This document shows, one piece after another, positions 7,810 through 16,775 of a stretch of DNA of 30,836 nt. A program made the position numbers and the translations under genes. The notes beneath the pieces were generated by a model. It had not been told where the DNA came from and did not search any database. It saw nothing but the letters and a program-made list of their open reading frames with translations. The DNA lies in the NCBI GenBank assembly GCA_002325245.1, contig DCRR01000013.1:79888-110723 (forward strand). The letters are read 5' to 3'. This stretch comes from Microbacteriaceae bacterium UBA1487 (lineage in GTDB: Bacteria; Actinomycetota; Actinomycetes; Actinomycetales; Microbacteriaceae). The stretch's first letter is position 1. Each line of letters opens with the position of its first letter.

Positions 7810-10491
7810 CTAGCGCCGTGCCGAGACGCTGTGCGCCCGGGAACGGGTCACCAGCACCGCGCCCAGGAGCAGGAGCGCCGCGGCCGACACCAGCCACCCG
7901 ACCGGATCCGCCCCCGTCGCCCCCAGCTCGGCCGCCGCCTCCGTGCCCGCCGCCGTCGCGTCCTCCGCGGCGACCTCGACGGTGACGTCCGCGACCAGCG
8001 GGCCACCCGTCCACTGCACCGTGATGACGTGCGGGGACGCGGTCGGGAACTCGATCGTCGACCCGGTCACGACGTCGCTCGCGACGTCACTGGTGAGCAC
8101 GACGTCGGAGGTGATGTCGAACTGGTTGCCCGAGAAGTCGGCACCCGTGACCGCGAAGGTCAGCGATTCGCCGACGTCGACGTGCAGCGTTCCGCCGGGG
8201 GCGACGGTCTGGCCGCCCGCCTGAATCGCGACGATGTTCGACGGGTCTCCATGCTCCAGCTCGATCGCCGTGGCCCAGGTCGCACTCGGCGCGCCCGGTG
8301 TCGAGACGGTGAGGGTGAAGGAGTACGTGCCCGGCACACCGAGCGGCTCGCCGCTGATCTCACCCGTGCTGGGGTCGACCGTGAGCCCGGTCGGCAGCGC
8401 CCCGGCGGTCAGGGCGACCGCGAACGGACCCGATCCGCCGAGGGTCGGCGTGTACGCGTAGATGATGTCGACCGTGGCCGTCGGCGGGGTGCCGCTGATC
8501 GTCGGAACCGTGACGACCTCGATGGTGTAGCTCTCCACGGCATCCGAGCCGACGCCGTTGCTGGCGGTCACCTCGAAGGTGGAGGATCCGGCCGCCGTCG
8601 GCGTGCCGCTCAGAACGCCGCCGACCAGGGAGAGCCCCGACGGCAGCGCGCCCGAGGTCACGGTGTAGGTCATCGTTCCGCCACCCGTCGCGACGAAGGT
8701 GTGGCTGTAGGCGAACCCGACCACGCCATCCGCCGGATCGGCCGAGACGATCGCCGGGGCGACCGGCGCCGGGGCGACCACGATCGTGTACGACTCGACA
8801 TCGTCGGAGCCGACACCATTGCTGGCGGTGATCTCGAAGGTCGACGAGCCGACGGCGGTCGGCGTTCCCGAGATCACGCCCGTGCTAGCACCGAGCGACA
8901 GGCCCGCAGGCAGTGCGCCCGAGCTCACCGCGAAGCTCGGGTCCGGCACGCCGGTCGCGGTCACCGTGTGGCTGTAGGCGACGCCGACGGTCCCGTCGGC
9001 GGGCGCCAACGAGGTGATCGCGGGCGGCGCGGGGGTCGGCTCGACCTCGATCGAGACCGGGAGCGAGTCAGACCCCGCCGAGTTCGTGGCGGTGAGGGTG
9101 AAGGCCGCCGTCTCGACCGTCGTCGGGGTGCCCGACAAGAGCCCGCTGCCCGCGTTGAGGACAAGGCCCGCCGGAAGCGTGCCGGCGGTCACCGCGAAGG
9201 TGATCGGAGCGGTGCCGGTGGTCGTCACCGTCTCCGAGAAGGCCACCCCGACGGTCAGCTCAAGCGGCGGCGTCCAAGTGATGCTCGGCACCGCGGCGAC
9301 CTCGATCGAGTAGGAGGCGCTGTCGTTCGGCAGGGTGCCGTTGGAGACCGTCACGTCGAAGTTCGACGTGCCCGCTGTGGTCGGGGTGCCGCTGATCTCA
9401 CCGGTGACCGTGTTCAGCGAGAGCCCGGCCGGCAGGCTTCCGCTCGAAACGGCGAAGGTCGGGGCCGGGGTTCCGGTCGCCGTGACCGAGTGGCTGTAGG
9501 CCTGCCCGACCACACCCGCCGCTGGGGCGCCCGACGTGATCGCCGGGGCCACCGGTGCGGGCGTATCGCTCAGGTAGTAGAAGGTGCCCACCAGCACGCT
9601 GGCGCTGTTGCCCGCTTCGTCGACGAGATCGATCGTCAGCGTGAACTGGTCGCCCTCGACAAGGCTCAGCAGGCCCGCGAGCGTCGCTCGGGTCAGCACG
9701 ATGTGGGTCTCCCCGGCGCCGTCCGGCACGGCGCTGTAGGCGATCGTGGTGGAGGGCGAGGCCACCGAGCCGAAGCGGTACGACGTCGTGACATCGGCGG
9801 GCGAGCTCACGTCGTCGCCGACCGTCACGGTGTAGTCGGTGGAGTAGCTCGGGATCTCGGTGCCATCGGCGGGTGAGACCAGCGTGGCGGTCGGGTCGGT
9901 CGTGTCGACGACGATGACCTCGCCGCGGATCTCAAGGTTGTCGATGGTGACCGCGGCGGGCGCCGACACCCCGTTGCCGACCAGAGAGAACTGCAGGACG
10001 AATCCGGCATGGTCGGAAGCGCCCGTCAGCGCCACCCAGCCCGTCGATGTCTCGGCGGTGTCGGTGCTCTGGCTGAGCACCGTCGAGTACCCGCCCGAGT
10101 TGTTGGCGTAGTTGACCAGGAGCGACTCCCCCGCGAGGTCGGTCGCCGAGTAGTCGAAGCGCACCTCCACGTCGCTGTAGCCCGCCGTCGACAACGCGAG
10201 CGAGGCGAGCGAGTAGTTCAGCGCGGGCAGGTTCGTGAAGCCGCTGGCGTCCGCGGTGTACTTGCCCCCGGCTGCCGCCCACGGCTGCCCGCCGGAGGTC
10301 CACCCGGTGGTGGGCGCACTCGCGAAGGTCTGGGTGTAGACGATGACGGGCGCGGCCGTGGCACTGAGCGGGATGCCCACGAGAGCCGTGACCAGGCCGA
10401 GCAGGGCCGCAACCGCGGCAGCGATCGGGCGTGAAGCGGAGGCGGCCGGTGGGCCGAAAGGGCGCGGGGTGGTGCGACTGCGGTGCGACAA
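7810..10491 (-). CDS. Secreted cell-surface protein with five Ig-like (He_PIG) repeats
   Basis: 893 residues from a TTG start at 10491 with AGAAGGA about 8-9 nt upstream. A long signal peptide ends near residue 46 (SATA/AP). Residues about 48-190 form a jelly-roll-like N-terminal domain, about 195-308 an Ig-like domain, and 315-746 five tandem repeats of about 86 residues, each with a LPAGLSL and a SGTPT motif typical of the putative Ig domain He_PIG. A further beta domain (747-840) precedes a sorting-type tail: LGATG (856-860), a hydrophobic helix and a basic end. LGATG departs from LPxTG and resembles the LAxTG motif of class E sortases. Likely an adhesin or surface binding protein; ligand unknown. 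It is divergent from a two-component system, which may regulate it. Confidence 0.88.
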   Translation of the reverse strand: MSHRSRTTPRPFGPPAASASRPIAAAVAALLGLVTALVGIPLSATAAPVIVYTQTFASAPTTGWTSGGQPWAAAGGKYTADASGFTNLPALNYSLASLALSTAGYSDVEVRFDYSATDLAGESLLVNYANNSGGYSTVLSQSTDTAETSTGWVALTGASDHAGFVLQFSLVGNGVSAPAAVTIDNLEIRGEVIVVDTTDPTATLVSPADGTEIPSYSTDYTVTVGDDVSSPADVTTSYRFGSVASPSTTIAYSAVPDGAGETHIVLTRATLAGLLSLVEGDQFTLTIDLVDEAGNSASVLVGTFYYLSDTPAPVAPAITSGAPAAGVVGQAYSHSVTATGTPAPTFAVSSGSLPAGLSLNTVTGEISGTPTTAGTSNFDVTVSNGTLPNDSASYSIEVAAVPSITWTPPLELTVGVAFSETVTTTGTAPITFAVTAGTLPAGLVLNAGSGLLSGTPTTVETAAFTLTATNSAGSDSLPVSIEVEPTPAPPAITSLAPADGTVGVAYSHTVTATGVPDPSFAVSSGALPAGLSLGASTGVISGTPTAVGSSTFEITASNGVGSDDVESYTIVVAPAPVAPAIVSADPADGVVGFAYSHTFVATGGGTMTYTVTSGALPSGLSLVGGVLSGTPTAAGSSTFEVTASNGVGSDAVESYTIEVVTVPTISGTPPTATVDIIYAYTPTLGGSGPFAVALTAGALPTGLTVDPSTGEISGEPLGVPGTYSFTLTVSTPGAPSATWATAIELEHGDPSNIVAIQAGGQTVAPGGTLHVDVGESLTFAVTGADFSGNQFDITSDVVLTSDVASDVVTGSTIEFPTASPHVITVQWTGGPLVADVTVEVAAEDATAAGTEAAAELGATGADPVGWLVSAAALLLLGAVLVTRSRAHSVSARR
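8254..9549 (-). repeat. Five tandem Ig-like repeats inside the surface protein
   Basis: Protein units fall at residues 315-400, 401-487, 488-575, 576-660 and 661-746. Units 3 and 4 are the closest pair, sharing an almost identical TASNGVGSD-VESYTI ending, which points to recent duplication or conversion. Copy number could vary between strains. Confidence 0.8.
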
Positions 10492-10609
10492 AGGGTGTGT
10501 CCTTCTCGAGTGGCGGAACGTTCCTCCCTCGACGCTAAGGACGCGTCACGCTGCGCTGAATCGCACATTCGGGGTATTTCCCCGACGTGCAGACGCAACG
10601 GCTCCCAGA

Positions 10610-10630
10610 CAACGCACAGTCAACGCGCAG
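10610..10630 (+). promoter_or_regulatory. Direct repeat, candidate response-regulator site
   Basis: CAACGCACAG (10610-10619) and CAACGCGCAG (10621-10630) repeat with an 11-base period, the geometry at which OmpR-family dimers bind head to tail. The pair sits just upstream of the response regulator gene, in the space shared with the divergent surface-protein gene. Confidence 0.5.
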
Positions 10631-10635
10631 ATACT
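10630..10635 (+). promoter_or_regulatory. Candidate -10 hexamer for the two-component operon
   Basis: GATACT is six bases before the ATG at 10642 and no ribosome binding site intervenes. A CAGACA at 10606-10611 could act as -35 with an 18-base spacer; the direct repeat would lie between the two. Confidence 0.4.
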
Positions 10636-10641
10636 GGCCCC

Positions 10642-11337
10642 ATGAGCGACGGACCCAAGATTCTCATCGTCGATGACGAGCCCAACATCCGCGACCTGCT
10701 GACCACGAGCCTCCGCTTCGCAGGCTTCGCGGTCCGCGCCGTCGCCAACGGCGCCCAGGCGATCTCGGCTGTCCTCGAAGAGGAGCCCGACCTGATCATC
10801 CTCGACGTGATGCTCCCGGACATGAACGGCTTCGGCGTCACCAAGCGCCTCCGCTCCTCCGGCTACACCGCGCCGATCCTCTTCCTCACCGCCAAGGATG
10901 ACACCGAGGACAAGATCACCGGCCTCACCGTCGGCGGCGACGACTACGTGACCAAGCCGTTCTCGCTCGACGAGATCGTCGCGCGTATCAAGGCGATCCT
11001 GCGCCGCACGATGAACGACGAGCAGGACGCGATCATCCGCGCCGGCGAGCTGACCATGGATCAGGACACCCACGAGGTGACGGTCGGTGACGAGCCCATC
11101 GAGCTCTCCCCCACCGAGTTCAAGCTCCTGCGCTACCTGATGCTCAACCCGAACCGCGTGCTGTCGAAGGCGCAGATCCTCGACCACGTCTGGGAGTACG
11201 ACTTCAACGGCGACGCGGGCATCGTCGAGAGCTACATTTCGTACCTGCGTCGCAAGCTCGACCAGTACTCGACCGAGCCGATGATTCAGACCAAGCGCGG
11301 ATTCGGCTACATGCTCAAGACGGCCTCCAAGGCGTAG
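10642..11337 (+). CDS. OmpR-family response regulator
   Basis: 231 residues. Receiver domain (about 6-120) with acidic pair D11/D12, phospho-acceptor D55 (LDVMLPDMNG), T83 and K105 (YVTKPF). A winged-helix output domain follows (about 135-228), with the SPTEFKLLRYL and DHVWEYDF motifs and the terminal RGFGYML strand. It resembles the TrcR/TcrX branch of actinobacterial regulators. The kinase gene starts 28 bases downstream, so the pair forms an operon. The ATG at 10642 is chosen because the receiver fold starts directly after it and a -10 hexamer sits six bases before; upstream in-frame codons are not receiver-like. A likely target is the divergent surface-protein gene, by position only. Confidence 0.95.
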   Translation: MSDGPKILIVDDEPNIRDLLTTSLRFAGFAVRAVANGAQAISAVLEEEPDLIILDVMLPDMNGFGVTKRLRSSGYTAPILFLTAKDDTEDKITGLTVGGDDYVTKPFSLDEIVARIKAILRRTMNDEQDAIIRAGELTMDQDTHEVTVGDEPIELSPTEFKLLRYLMLNPNRVLSKAQILDHVWEYDFNGDAGIVESYISYLRRKLDQYSTEPMIQTKRGFGYMLKTASKA

Positions 11338-11365
11338 CCCGCCTCGGCGTGGGAGGATCGCCTAC

Positions 11366-13132
11366 GTGTCTCCCGTCTCCGCGTCGTTCGACCAGTGGTG
11401 GAACGGCGTCTCGCTCCGCGCGAAGATCACCGGCGTCACGGTCCTGCTGCTGACCTTCGGCCTCACCGTCGCGGGCGCCGGCACGATGACGGTGCTGCGC
11501 ACCTACCTGCTGGAGCGGGTGGATGCGGAACTGCTCACCGAGTACTCCGAACTCGACACGGTCATCCCGTTCCAGATGATCCAGGACTTCGACGAGGTCG
11601 ACTCCGGGAACACCCCGTTCTACATCGCCGCCGTCTCCGCCTCCGGCCGCCTCATCGACGACAACCTGTCGACGGCTCAGGCCGACCTCGGGCCCGACCT
11701 CTCGCGCCTGACGCTGGAGTATGTGATCGGCGTCGAGGGCGGGCTGACGCTGACCAACGAGGCGAAGACTACCGAGTGGCGTGTGGTCACCGCGCCGCTG
11801 CGGGTCGGTCGCGCCGCCGAGCAGGCGACGCTCGTGATGGGACTCAACCTCAACGAGACCAACGCGATCATCGCGCGCTACACGCTCATCTACTTCCTGT
11901 TCGCGCTCGCCGTCGTCATCTTCGGCGCGGCCACGACGCAGCTGCTCGTGACGAGCACCTTCGCCCCACTGCGCGATGTCGAGGCGACCGCCGCCCGGTT
12001 CGCCAACGGCGACTTCGCTCAGCGTCTCGGCGGCGCCACCCCCAACACCGAGGTCGGGCGGCTGAACCGGTCCCTCAACACGATGCTCGCCCGCATCGAT
12101 CGAGCCTTCGCCGAACGGCAGCGCGCCGTCGAGCAGATGCGGCGCTTCGTCGGCGACGCCTCCCACGAGCTGCGCACCCCGCTCGTGTCGCTGCGCGGCT
12201 ACGCCGAGCTGTATCGGATGGGGGCGATCCAGAAGCCCGAGGACGTCGCCCAGGCGATGGACCGCATCGAACGCGAGGCGATCCGCATGGGCGGGCTCGT
12301 CGAAGATCTCCTCGAGCTCGCGCGGCTCGACGAGGACCGTCCCCCGCAGCTCGCCTCGGTCGATCTGCTGCCGATCGCCAATGACGCCGCGCTCGACGCC
12401 GCCGCGTCCAACCCCTCGCGCCAGATCCGCGTGGTGGTGCGACCCGCCGTGCCGGCGGAGCCGTCGGAGGCCCCGGAGACCGCGGCACCGCGCGCCGACG
12501 AGGCCGCCACGAAGGCGTCGCGGCGCGGCGGTCGCGGCCGAGCACGCAAGGACGCCAACGGGGAGCCGTCCTCCGCCACCGGCCCGATCGCGATCGCCGG
12601 CTCGACCTGGGCACGGCTGCGCCGTCGTCGCGGGCAGCAGGAGCAGGCGTCGCCCCCGCCGGCGGCGAAGCCGCTGCCGCCCGCGCCGACCCCGGACGCG
12701 CCCGGCCCGATCGTGCTCGCCGAGGAGAACAAGATCCGCCAGGTGGTGACCAACCTGCTCGGCAACGCCACCCGGTTCAGCCCCGACGGCAGCCCGATCG
12801 AGATCGAGGTCGGCGTCGACCGAGCCGGCGGCTTCGGCCAGATCGCGATCATCGACCACGGCGAAGGCATCCCGCCGCAGCTGCGCGAGAAGATCTTCCA
12901 GCGCTTCTGGCGCGCCGACACCTCCCGCACGCGCGAGACCGGCGGCAGCGGCCTGGGACTCGCGATCGTCGCCGGCATCGTCGAGAAGCACCAGGGCCAC
13001 GTCGAGGTGCTCGAGACGCCGGGCGGCGGCGCCACCTTCCGGGTGAGCCTTCCGCTCGTCCCCAGCGCGCCGCCGGCCGAGGACTCAGCCTCCGACGGCG
13101 GCGAGAACGCGGAGCCCGCCGCGCGCTCGTAG
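11366..13132 (+). CDS. Membrane sensor histidine kinase with an inserted low-complexity segment
   Basis: 588 residues from GTG 11366 with GGGAGG upstream. TM1 (about 22-45), an extracytoplasmic sensor (about 46-172), TM2 (about 173-196), HAMP (about 197-250), HisKA with SHELRTP (H267), and an HATPase domain with the N box NLLGNA (463-468), DHGEGIP and GGSGLGL. Between the dimerisation domain and the N box, residues about 360-447 are an unusual Pro/Ala/Arg-rich stretch, including RRGGRGRARK and RLRRRR, that ordinary kinases lack. The acidic, Ala/Ser-rich C-terminus (569-588) is also disordered. Signal is unknown. It works with the response regulator at 10642. Confidence 0.94.
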   Translation: MSPVSASFDQWWNGVSLRAKITGVTVLLLTFGLTVAGAGTMTVLRTYLLERVDAELLTEYSELDTVIPFQMIQDFDEVDSGNTPFYIAAVSASGRLIDDNLSTAQADLGPDLSRLTLEYVIGVEGGLTLTNEAKTTEWRVVTAPLRVGRAAEQATLVMGLNLNETNAIIARYTLIYFLFALAVVIFGAATTQLLVTSTFAPLRDVEATAARFANGDFAQRLGGATPNTEVGRLNRSLNTMLARIDRAFAERQRAVEQMRRFVGDASHELRTPLVSLRGYAELYRMGAIQKPEDVAQAMDRIEREAIRMGGLVEDLLELARLDEDRPPQLASVDLLPIANDAALDAAASNPSRQIRVVVRPAVPAEPSEAPETAAPRADEAATKASRRGGRGRARKDANGEPSSATGPIAIAGSTWARLRRRRGQQEQASPPPAAKPLPPAPTPDAPGPIVLAEENKIRQVVTNLLGNATRFSPDGSPIEIEVGVDRAGGFGQIAIIDHGEGIPPQLREKIFQRFWRADTSRTRETGGSGLGLAIVAGIVEKHQGHVEVLETPGGGATFRVSLPLVPSAPPAEDSASDGGENAEPAARS

Positions 13133-13135
13133 CCT
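13130..13135 (+). promoter_or_regulatory. Candidate -10 hexamer for the WXG100 gene
   Basis: TAGCCT, which includes the kinase stop codon, is followed by six bases and the ATG at 13142. No Shine-Dalgarno sequence is present. Only the TANNNT positions match, so this is weaker than the others. Confidence 0.3.
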
Positions 13136-13141
13136 CGCCGC

Positions 13142-13432
13142 ATGACGCGATACCAGGTGGACAGCGAAGCGGTCGTTGCGGCGACCGCGAACGTTCGGGC
13201 GGCGATCGCCCGCATCCAAGGCGAGGTGGGCGCCCTCCATGCGCAGCTCGTCGACCTCCAGTCCTCGTGGACGGGCCCAGCCGCGACGGCGTTCCACGGC
13301 GTCGTCGGCGAATGGCGCGCCACCCAGCAGCGGGTCGAAGAGAACCTTGCCGCACTCAACACGGCGCTCGCCCAGGCCGGCCAGCACTACGCGCAAGTCG
13401 AAGAGCAGAACGCGCGCATGTTCCTGCGATAG
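13142..13432 (+). CDS. WXG100-family protein (ESAT-6-like), orphan
   Basis: 96 residues, all predicted helix, with the hairpin-turn motif WTG (residues 43-45, LQSSWTGPAATAF), the hallmark of the WXG100 fold. Members are secreted by type VII (ESX) systems as helical hairpin dimers. No EccC ATPase, EccD or second WXG100 gene is present in this window, so its secretion machine must be encoded elsewhere or it may be a non-secreted member. It follows the histidine kinase gene by 9 bases and ends at a strong terminator; co-transcription with the two-component genes is possible. Confidence 0.88.
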   Translation: MTRYQVDSEAVVAATANVRAAIARIQGEVGALHAQLVDLQSSWTGPAATAFHGVVGEWRATQQRVEENLAALNTALAQAGQHYAQVEEQNARMFLR

Positions 13433-13447
13433 CGGTGGAAATGCGAC

Positions 13448-13481
13448 AAGGGCGGCCCCTCCGTGAGGAGGGACCGCCCTT
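13448..13481. terminator. Strong bidirectional terminator
   Basis: AAGGGCGGCCCCTCC (13448-13462) pairs with GGAGGGACCGCCCTT (13467-13481) with one mismatch across a GTGA loop, followed by TTCGTTGT. It lies between the WXG100 gene and the convergent groEL. Confidence 0.85.
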
Positions 13482-13499
13482 TCGTTGTGGCTGGGTTCG

Positions 13500-13530
13500 G
13501 ATCTCGATACGGCCTACGGCCTACTCGATC
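13500..13530. repeat. Short palindromic intergenic element (REP-like)
   Basis: The segment opens with GATCTCGATACG and closes with CTACTCGATC, with two GGCC tetramers and the triplet TAC three times between. Elements with TCTCGATACG and CTACTCGA ends are, from memory, scattered in Microbacteriaceae intergenic DNA. No second copy was found in this window. Confidence 0.45.
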
Positions 13531-13573
13531 TTGACCCTTCAGCTGAACCTTCTACGAAGCTTCAGCTTGCGGG

Positions 13574-13577
<4 letters not shown>
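13531..13577 (-). terminator. Imperfect hairpin spanning the groEL stop
   Basis: Arms 13531-13547 and 13561-13577 open with TTGACCC and close with GGGTCAA and share TTCAGC internally; the loop region holds a further CTTC/GAAG stem. The hairpin includes the groEL stop codon, so it may serve as 3' stabiliser or part of the terminator with the stronger hairpin at 13448-13481. Confidence 0.45.
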
Positions 13578-15202
<1,625 letters not shown>

Positions 15203-15264
15203 GGGTTGGTGTCGTCCCTCCCGGACGTTGTCCACTTCACGTGGATCTGCACTGAGTCAGCGAG

Positions 15265-15279
15265 CGCCCGTTTCGGGCG
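15265..15279 (-). promoter_or_regulatory. 5' leader hairpin of groEL
   Basis: CGCCCG, a three-base loop and CGGGCG form a perfect 6-bp stem in the groEL leader, about 60 bases before the start codon. It may stabilise the message or affect elongation; no role is demonstrated. Confidence 0.4.
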
Positions 15280-15283
15280 TCCT

Positions 15284-15310
15284 TTAGCACTCACAATGTG
15301 CGAGTGCCAG
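15284..15310. promoter_or_regulatory. CIRCE operator, proximal
   Basis: TTAGCACTC, nine bases, GAGTGCCAG. The left arm matches the consensus fully and the right arm at 7 of 9 positions. It is the binding site of the HrcA repressor and lies downstream of the predicted groEL transcription start. Confidence 0.92.
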
Positions 15311-15315
15311 GTGCC

Positions 15316-15344
15316 ATTCTGGCACTCGCCCTAGGGGAGTGCAA
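15316..15344 (-). promoter_or_regulatory. groL: Candidate groEL promoter
   Basis: On the minus strand TTGCAC (15344-15339) and CAGAAT (15321-15316) are separated by 17 bases, matching sigma-70-type spacing. The predicted start of transcription is near 15309, inside the proximal CIRCE, and the distal CIRCE covers both hexamers, so HrcA would block the promoter directly. Confidence 0.55.
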
Positions 15345-15345
15345 G
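15319..15345. promoter_or_regulatory. CIRCE operator, distal
   Basis: CTGGCACTC, nine bases, GAGTGCAAG. Arm cores GCACTC and GAGTGC and the nine-base spacer fit CIRCE. The facing arms of the two CIRCEs (15302-15310 and 15319-15327) are also exact reverse complements 8 bases apart. Confidence 0.85.
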
Positions 15346-15350
15346 CCGCG

Positions 15351-16403
15351 TCACGAGCCGGAGGGCGCGTCGATCGTCAGCGCGCCCGTGGTGGGCATCA
15401 GCTCGATCCAGGTGTTGCCCGGCGCCAGGCGCACAACGACCCCGTTGAGGTCGGTCAGAATGATCGGCGCGGCCTGCGACGCCTTCGACCACCGCACCGC
15501 CAGGGACTGGCCCCCGGCGAACACCCAGGCGTCGCCGCCGCCGATCATCTCGGTCTTCGGCACGCCGAGGCCGTAGGAGATCGGCACCGTCATCACGAGC
15601 ACGTTGGCGGCACTCAGCTGGTCGCCGTTCGAGTCGCGATCCACGCCGCTCAGCTGCGAGCGCTTCCAGGTCTCGGAGGACTCGTCGTACTTCCAGGACG
15701 GCGACGAGGCGTCGCTGAACCGAGCGGTGAGCCCGGTCGCCGGAGTGCCCTCGACGACCGCGCTGGACGAGGCAACGTCGGGCGCGAAGGCGAACTGCTG
15801 CGCGGGTGACGCGATGTCGAGATGGCGGTCCACGAGGGTCTCGGCGGCGACGAGCACGTTGTGCGGCGAGGTCTTGCTCGTCGTGCGGTACATCAGGTCG
15901 GCGGTGTCGGCCGCGCCATGGATGGCGTTGTAGACGTTCGTCTGCTGCATGAGCACGACGAAGCGGTACTGCCCGCCCGAGTACGCGATGATGCCGCCGA
16001 ATGGCGAGACGATGTCCGGATCCATCGGCCGGATCGACCGGACCGGACCGATCTCCTCGGGGATGTCGGAGTGCCAGACCGCGACGTAACGCGTCAGCCC
16101 GCCCTCGACGAGCTCCTCGAAGACGATGTCGGTGCGCTCGAGCCCGATCTGCGGACGGGCGAGCTCATGGTTGTCGACCTTCGCTGCGAGCGACGGATGC
16201 GCCAGCGAGCCCGCCTCGACGACCTCGCCGGTCAGCGGCGCGAGGTCGTACGGCGCCGGGGTGAGGTAGCTCGAGCTGTAGCTCGGCGTCGGAGCGGGCG
16301 CCGGTGCCGCCGTCTCGGCGGTCGCACACGCGGCGAGCACGCCCGCGAGCGCCACAATCGCCGCGATCGCTCCCCCTCGACGGATCGCGCGCGCACCTGG
16401 CAT
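15351..16403 (-). CDS. DUF3048 lipoprotein (YerB-like)
   Basis: 350 residues. A lipoprotein signal ends at LAAC (C26), followed by a Pro/Ala/Ser linker. From about residue 55 the DUF3048 fold is recognisable (AAKVDNHELARPQIGLERTD, then VRSIRPMDPDIV, and a C-terminal VVRLAPGNTWIELMP). The family occurs in Firmicutes and Actinobacteria as YerB-type envelope proteins of unknown function. It is exported and lipid-anchored on the outer face of the membrane. Start: ATG 16403 has a TACGAT hexamer six bases before it and no ribosome binding site, suggesting a leaderless message. The stop at 15351 abuts the groEL operator region. Confidence 0.88.
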   Translation of the reverse strand: MPGARAIRRGGAIAAIVALAGVLAACATAETAAPAPAPTPSYSSSYLTPAPYDLAPLTGEVVEAGSLAHPSLAAKVDNHELARPQIGLERTDIVFEELVEGGLTRYVAVWHSDIPEEIGPVRSIRPMDPDIVSPFGGIIAYSGGQYRFVVLMQQTNVYNAIHGAADTADLMYRTTSKTSPHNVLVAAETLVDRHLDIASPAQQFAFAPDVASSSAVVEGTPATGLTARFSDASSPSWKYDESSETWKRSQLSGVDRDSNGDQLSAANVLVMTVPISYGLGVPKTEMIGGGDAWVFAGGQSLAVRWSKASQAAPIILTDLNGVVVRLAPGNTWIELMPTTGALTIDAPSGS

Positions 16404-16409
16404 GCGCTC

Positions 16410-16415
16410 ATCGTA
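16410..16415 (-). promoter_or_regulatory. Candidate -10 hexamer of the DUF3048 gene
   Basis: TACGAT on the minus strand is followed by six bases and the ATG at 16403, with no Shine-Dalgarno sequence. This geometry predicts a leaderless transcript. Confidence 0.45.
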
Positions 16416-16433
16416 GGGCGCACGTGCCGAGGC

Positions 16434-16451
16434 CCGGGTCGCGCGACCCGG
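16434..16451. terminator. Perfect 18-bp palindrome after the cold shock gene
   Basis: CCGGGTCGCGCGACCCGG can fold as a 7-bp stem with a GCGC loop. It is 41 bases past the csp stop and just upstream of the DUF3048 promoter. It may terminate the csp message; alternatively it is an operator for the lipoprotein gene. Confidence 0.45.
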
Positions 16452-16492
16452 CGCGCCTCCCCGTGCTGCCCCGCGGCGAGCTGTCCGGCGGC

Positions 16493-16696
16493 TCAGGCCG
16501 GTCGCACCGACTCGGCCTGCGGCCCCTTGGAGCCGGTGCCGACCTCGAAGGTGACAGCCTGGCCCTCTTCGAGCACCTTGTATCCCGACATGTCAATCGC
16601 GGAGTAGTGCACGAATACGTCGGCCCCTCCACCGTCAACGGTGATGAAGCCGAAGCCCTTCTCAGCGTTGAACCATTTGACGATTCCGTTCGCCAT
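16493..16696 (-). CDS. Cold shock protein, CspA type
   Basis: 67 residues, the typical size. Starts MANGIVKWFNAEKGFGFI; RNP1 KGFGFI and RNP2 DVFVHYSAI are intact. It binds single-stranded RNA and DNA and acts as an RNA chaperone. The ATG at 16696 has an AGGAG ribosome site 8 bases upstream; an in-frame ATG 36 bases further up is rejected because that extension is absent from Csp proteins. A hairpin (16710-16734) directly precedes the ribosome site, so cold- or structure-dependent translation is possible. It stands as a single gene. Confidence 0.97.
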   Translation of the reverse strand: MANGIVKWFNAEKGFGFITVDGGGADVFVHYSAIDMSGYKVLEEGQAVTFEVGTGSKGPQAESVRPA

Positions 16697-16709
16697 TGCG
16701 TTACTCCTG

Positions 16710-16734
16710 CCGTGTTTCCGCGGGCCGAACACGG
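16710..16734 (-). promoter_or_regulatory. 5' leader hairpin beside the csp ribosome site
   Basis: On the minus strand CCGTGTT and AACACGG (7-bp stem) flank an 11-base loop with CCGCGG. The stem ends 1 base before CAGGAG, close to the ribosome binding site. It could modulate access of ribosomes with temperature. Confidence 0.5.
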
Positions 16735-16747
16735 CTCCACATCGGGA

Positions 16748-16775
16748 ATCGTACTGGCGCAGATTGGCCGGTCAG
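16748..16775 (-). promoter_or_regulatory. Candidate csp promoter
   Basis: CTGACC (-35, 16775-16770) and TACGAT (-10, 16753-16748) are 16 bases apart on the minus strand, giving a leader of about 50 bases. A dyad with CAGAAGG/CCTTCTG arms (16773-16793) around AAATTT overlaps the -35 element and could be an operator or UP-like element. Confidence 0.45.

Noticed and set aside
8254..9549. The repeats as a CRISPR-like array
   Set aside because: The units are about 260 bases, in frame and coding Ig-like domains, with no short identical repeat and variable spacer.
7831..9876. A 681-residue frame opposite the surface protein
   Set aside because: Arg/Gly/Asp-rich shadow caused by repeated codons of the Ig-like units.
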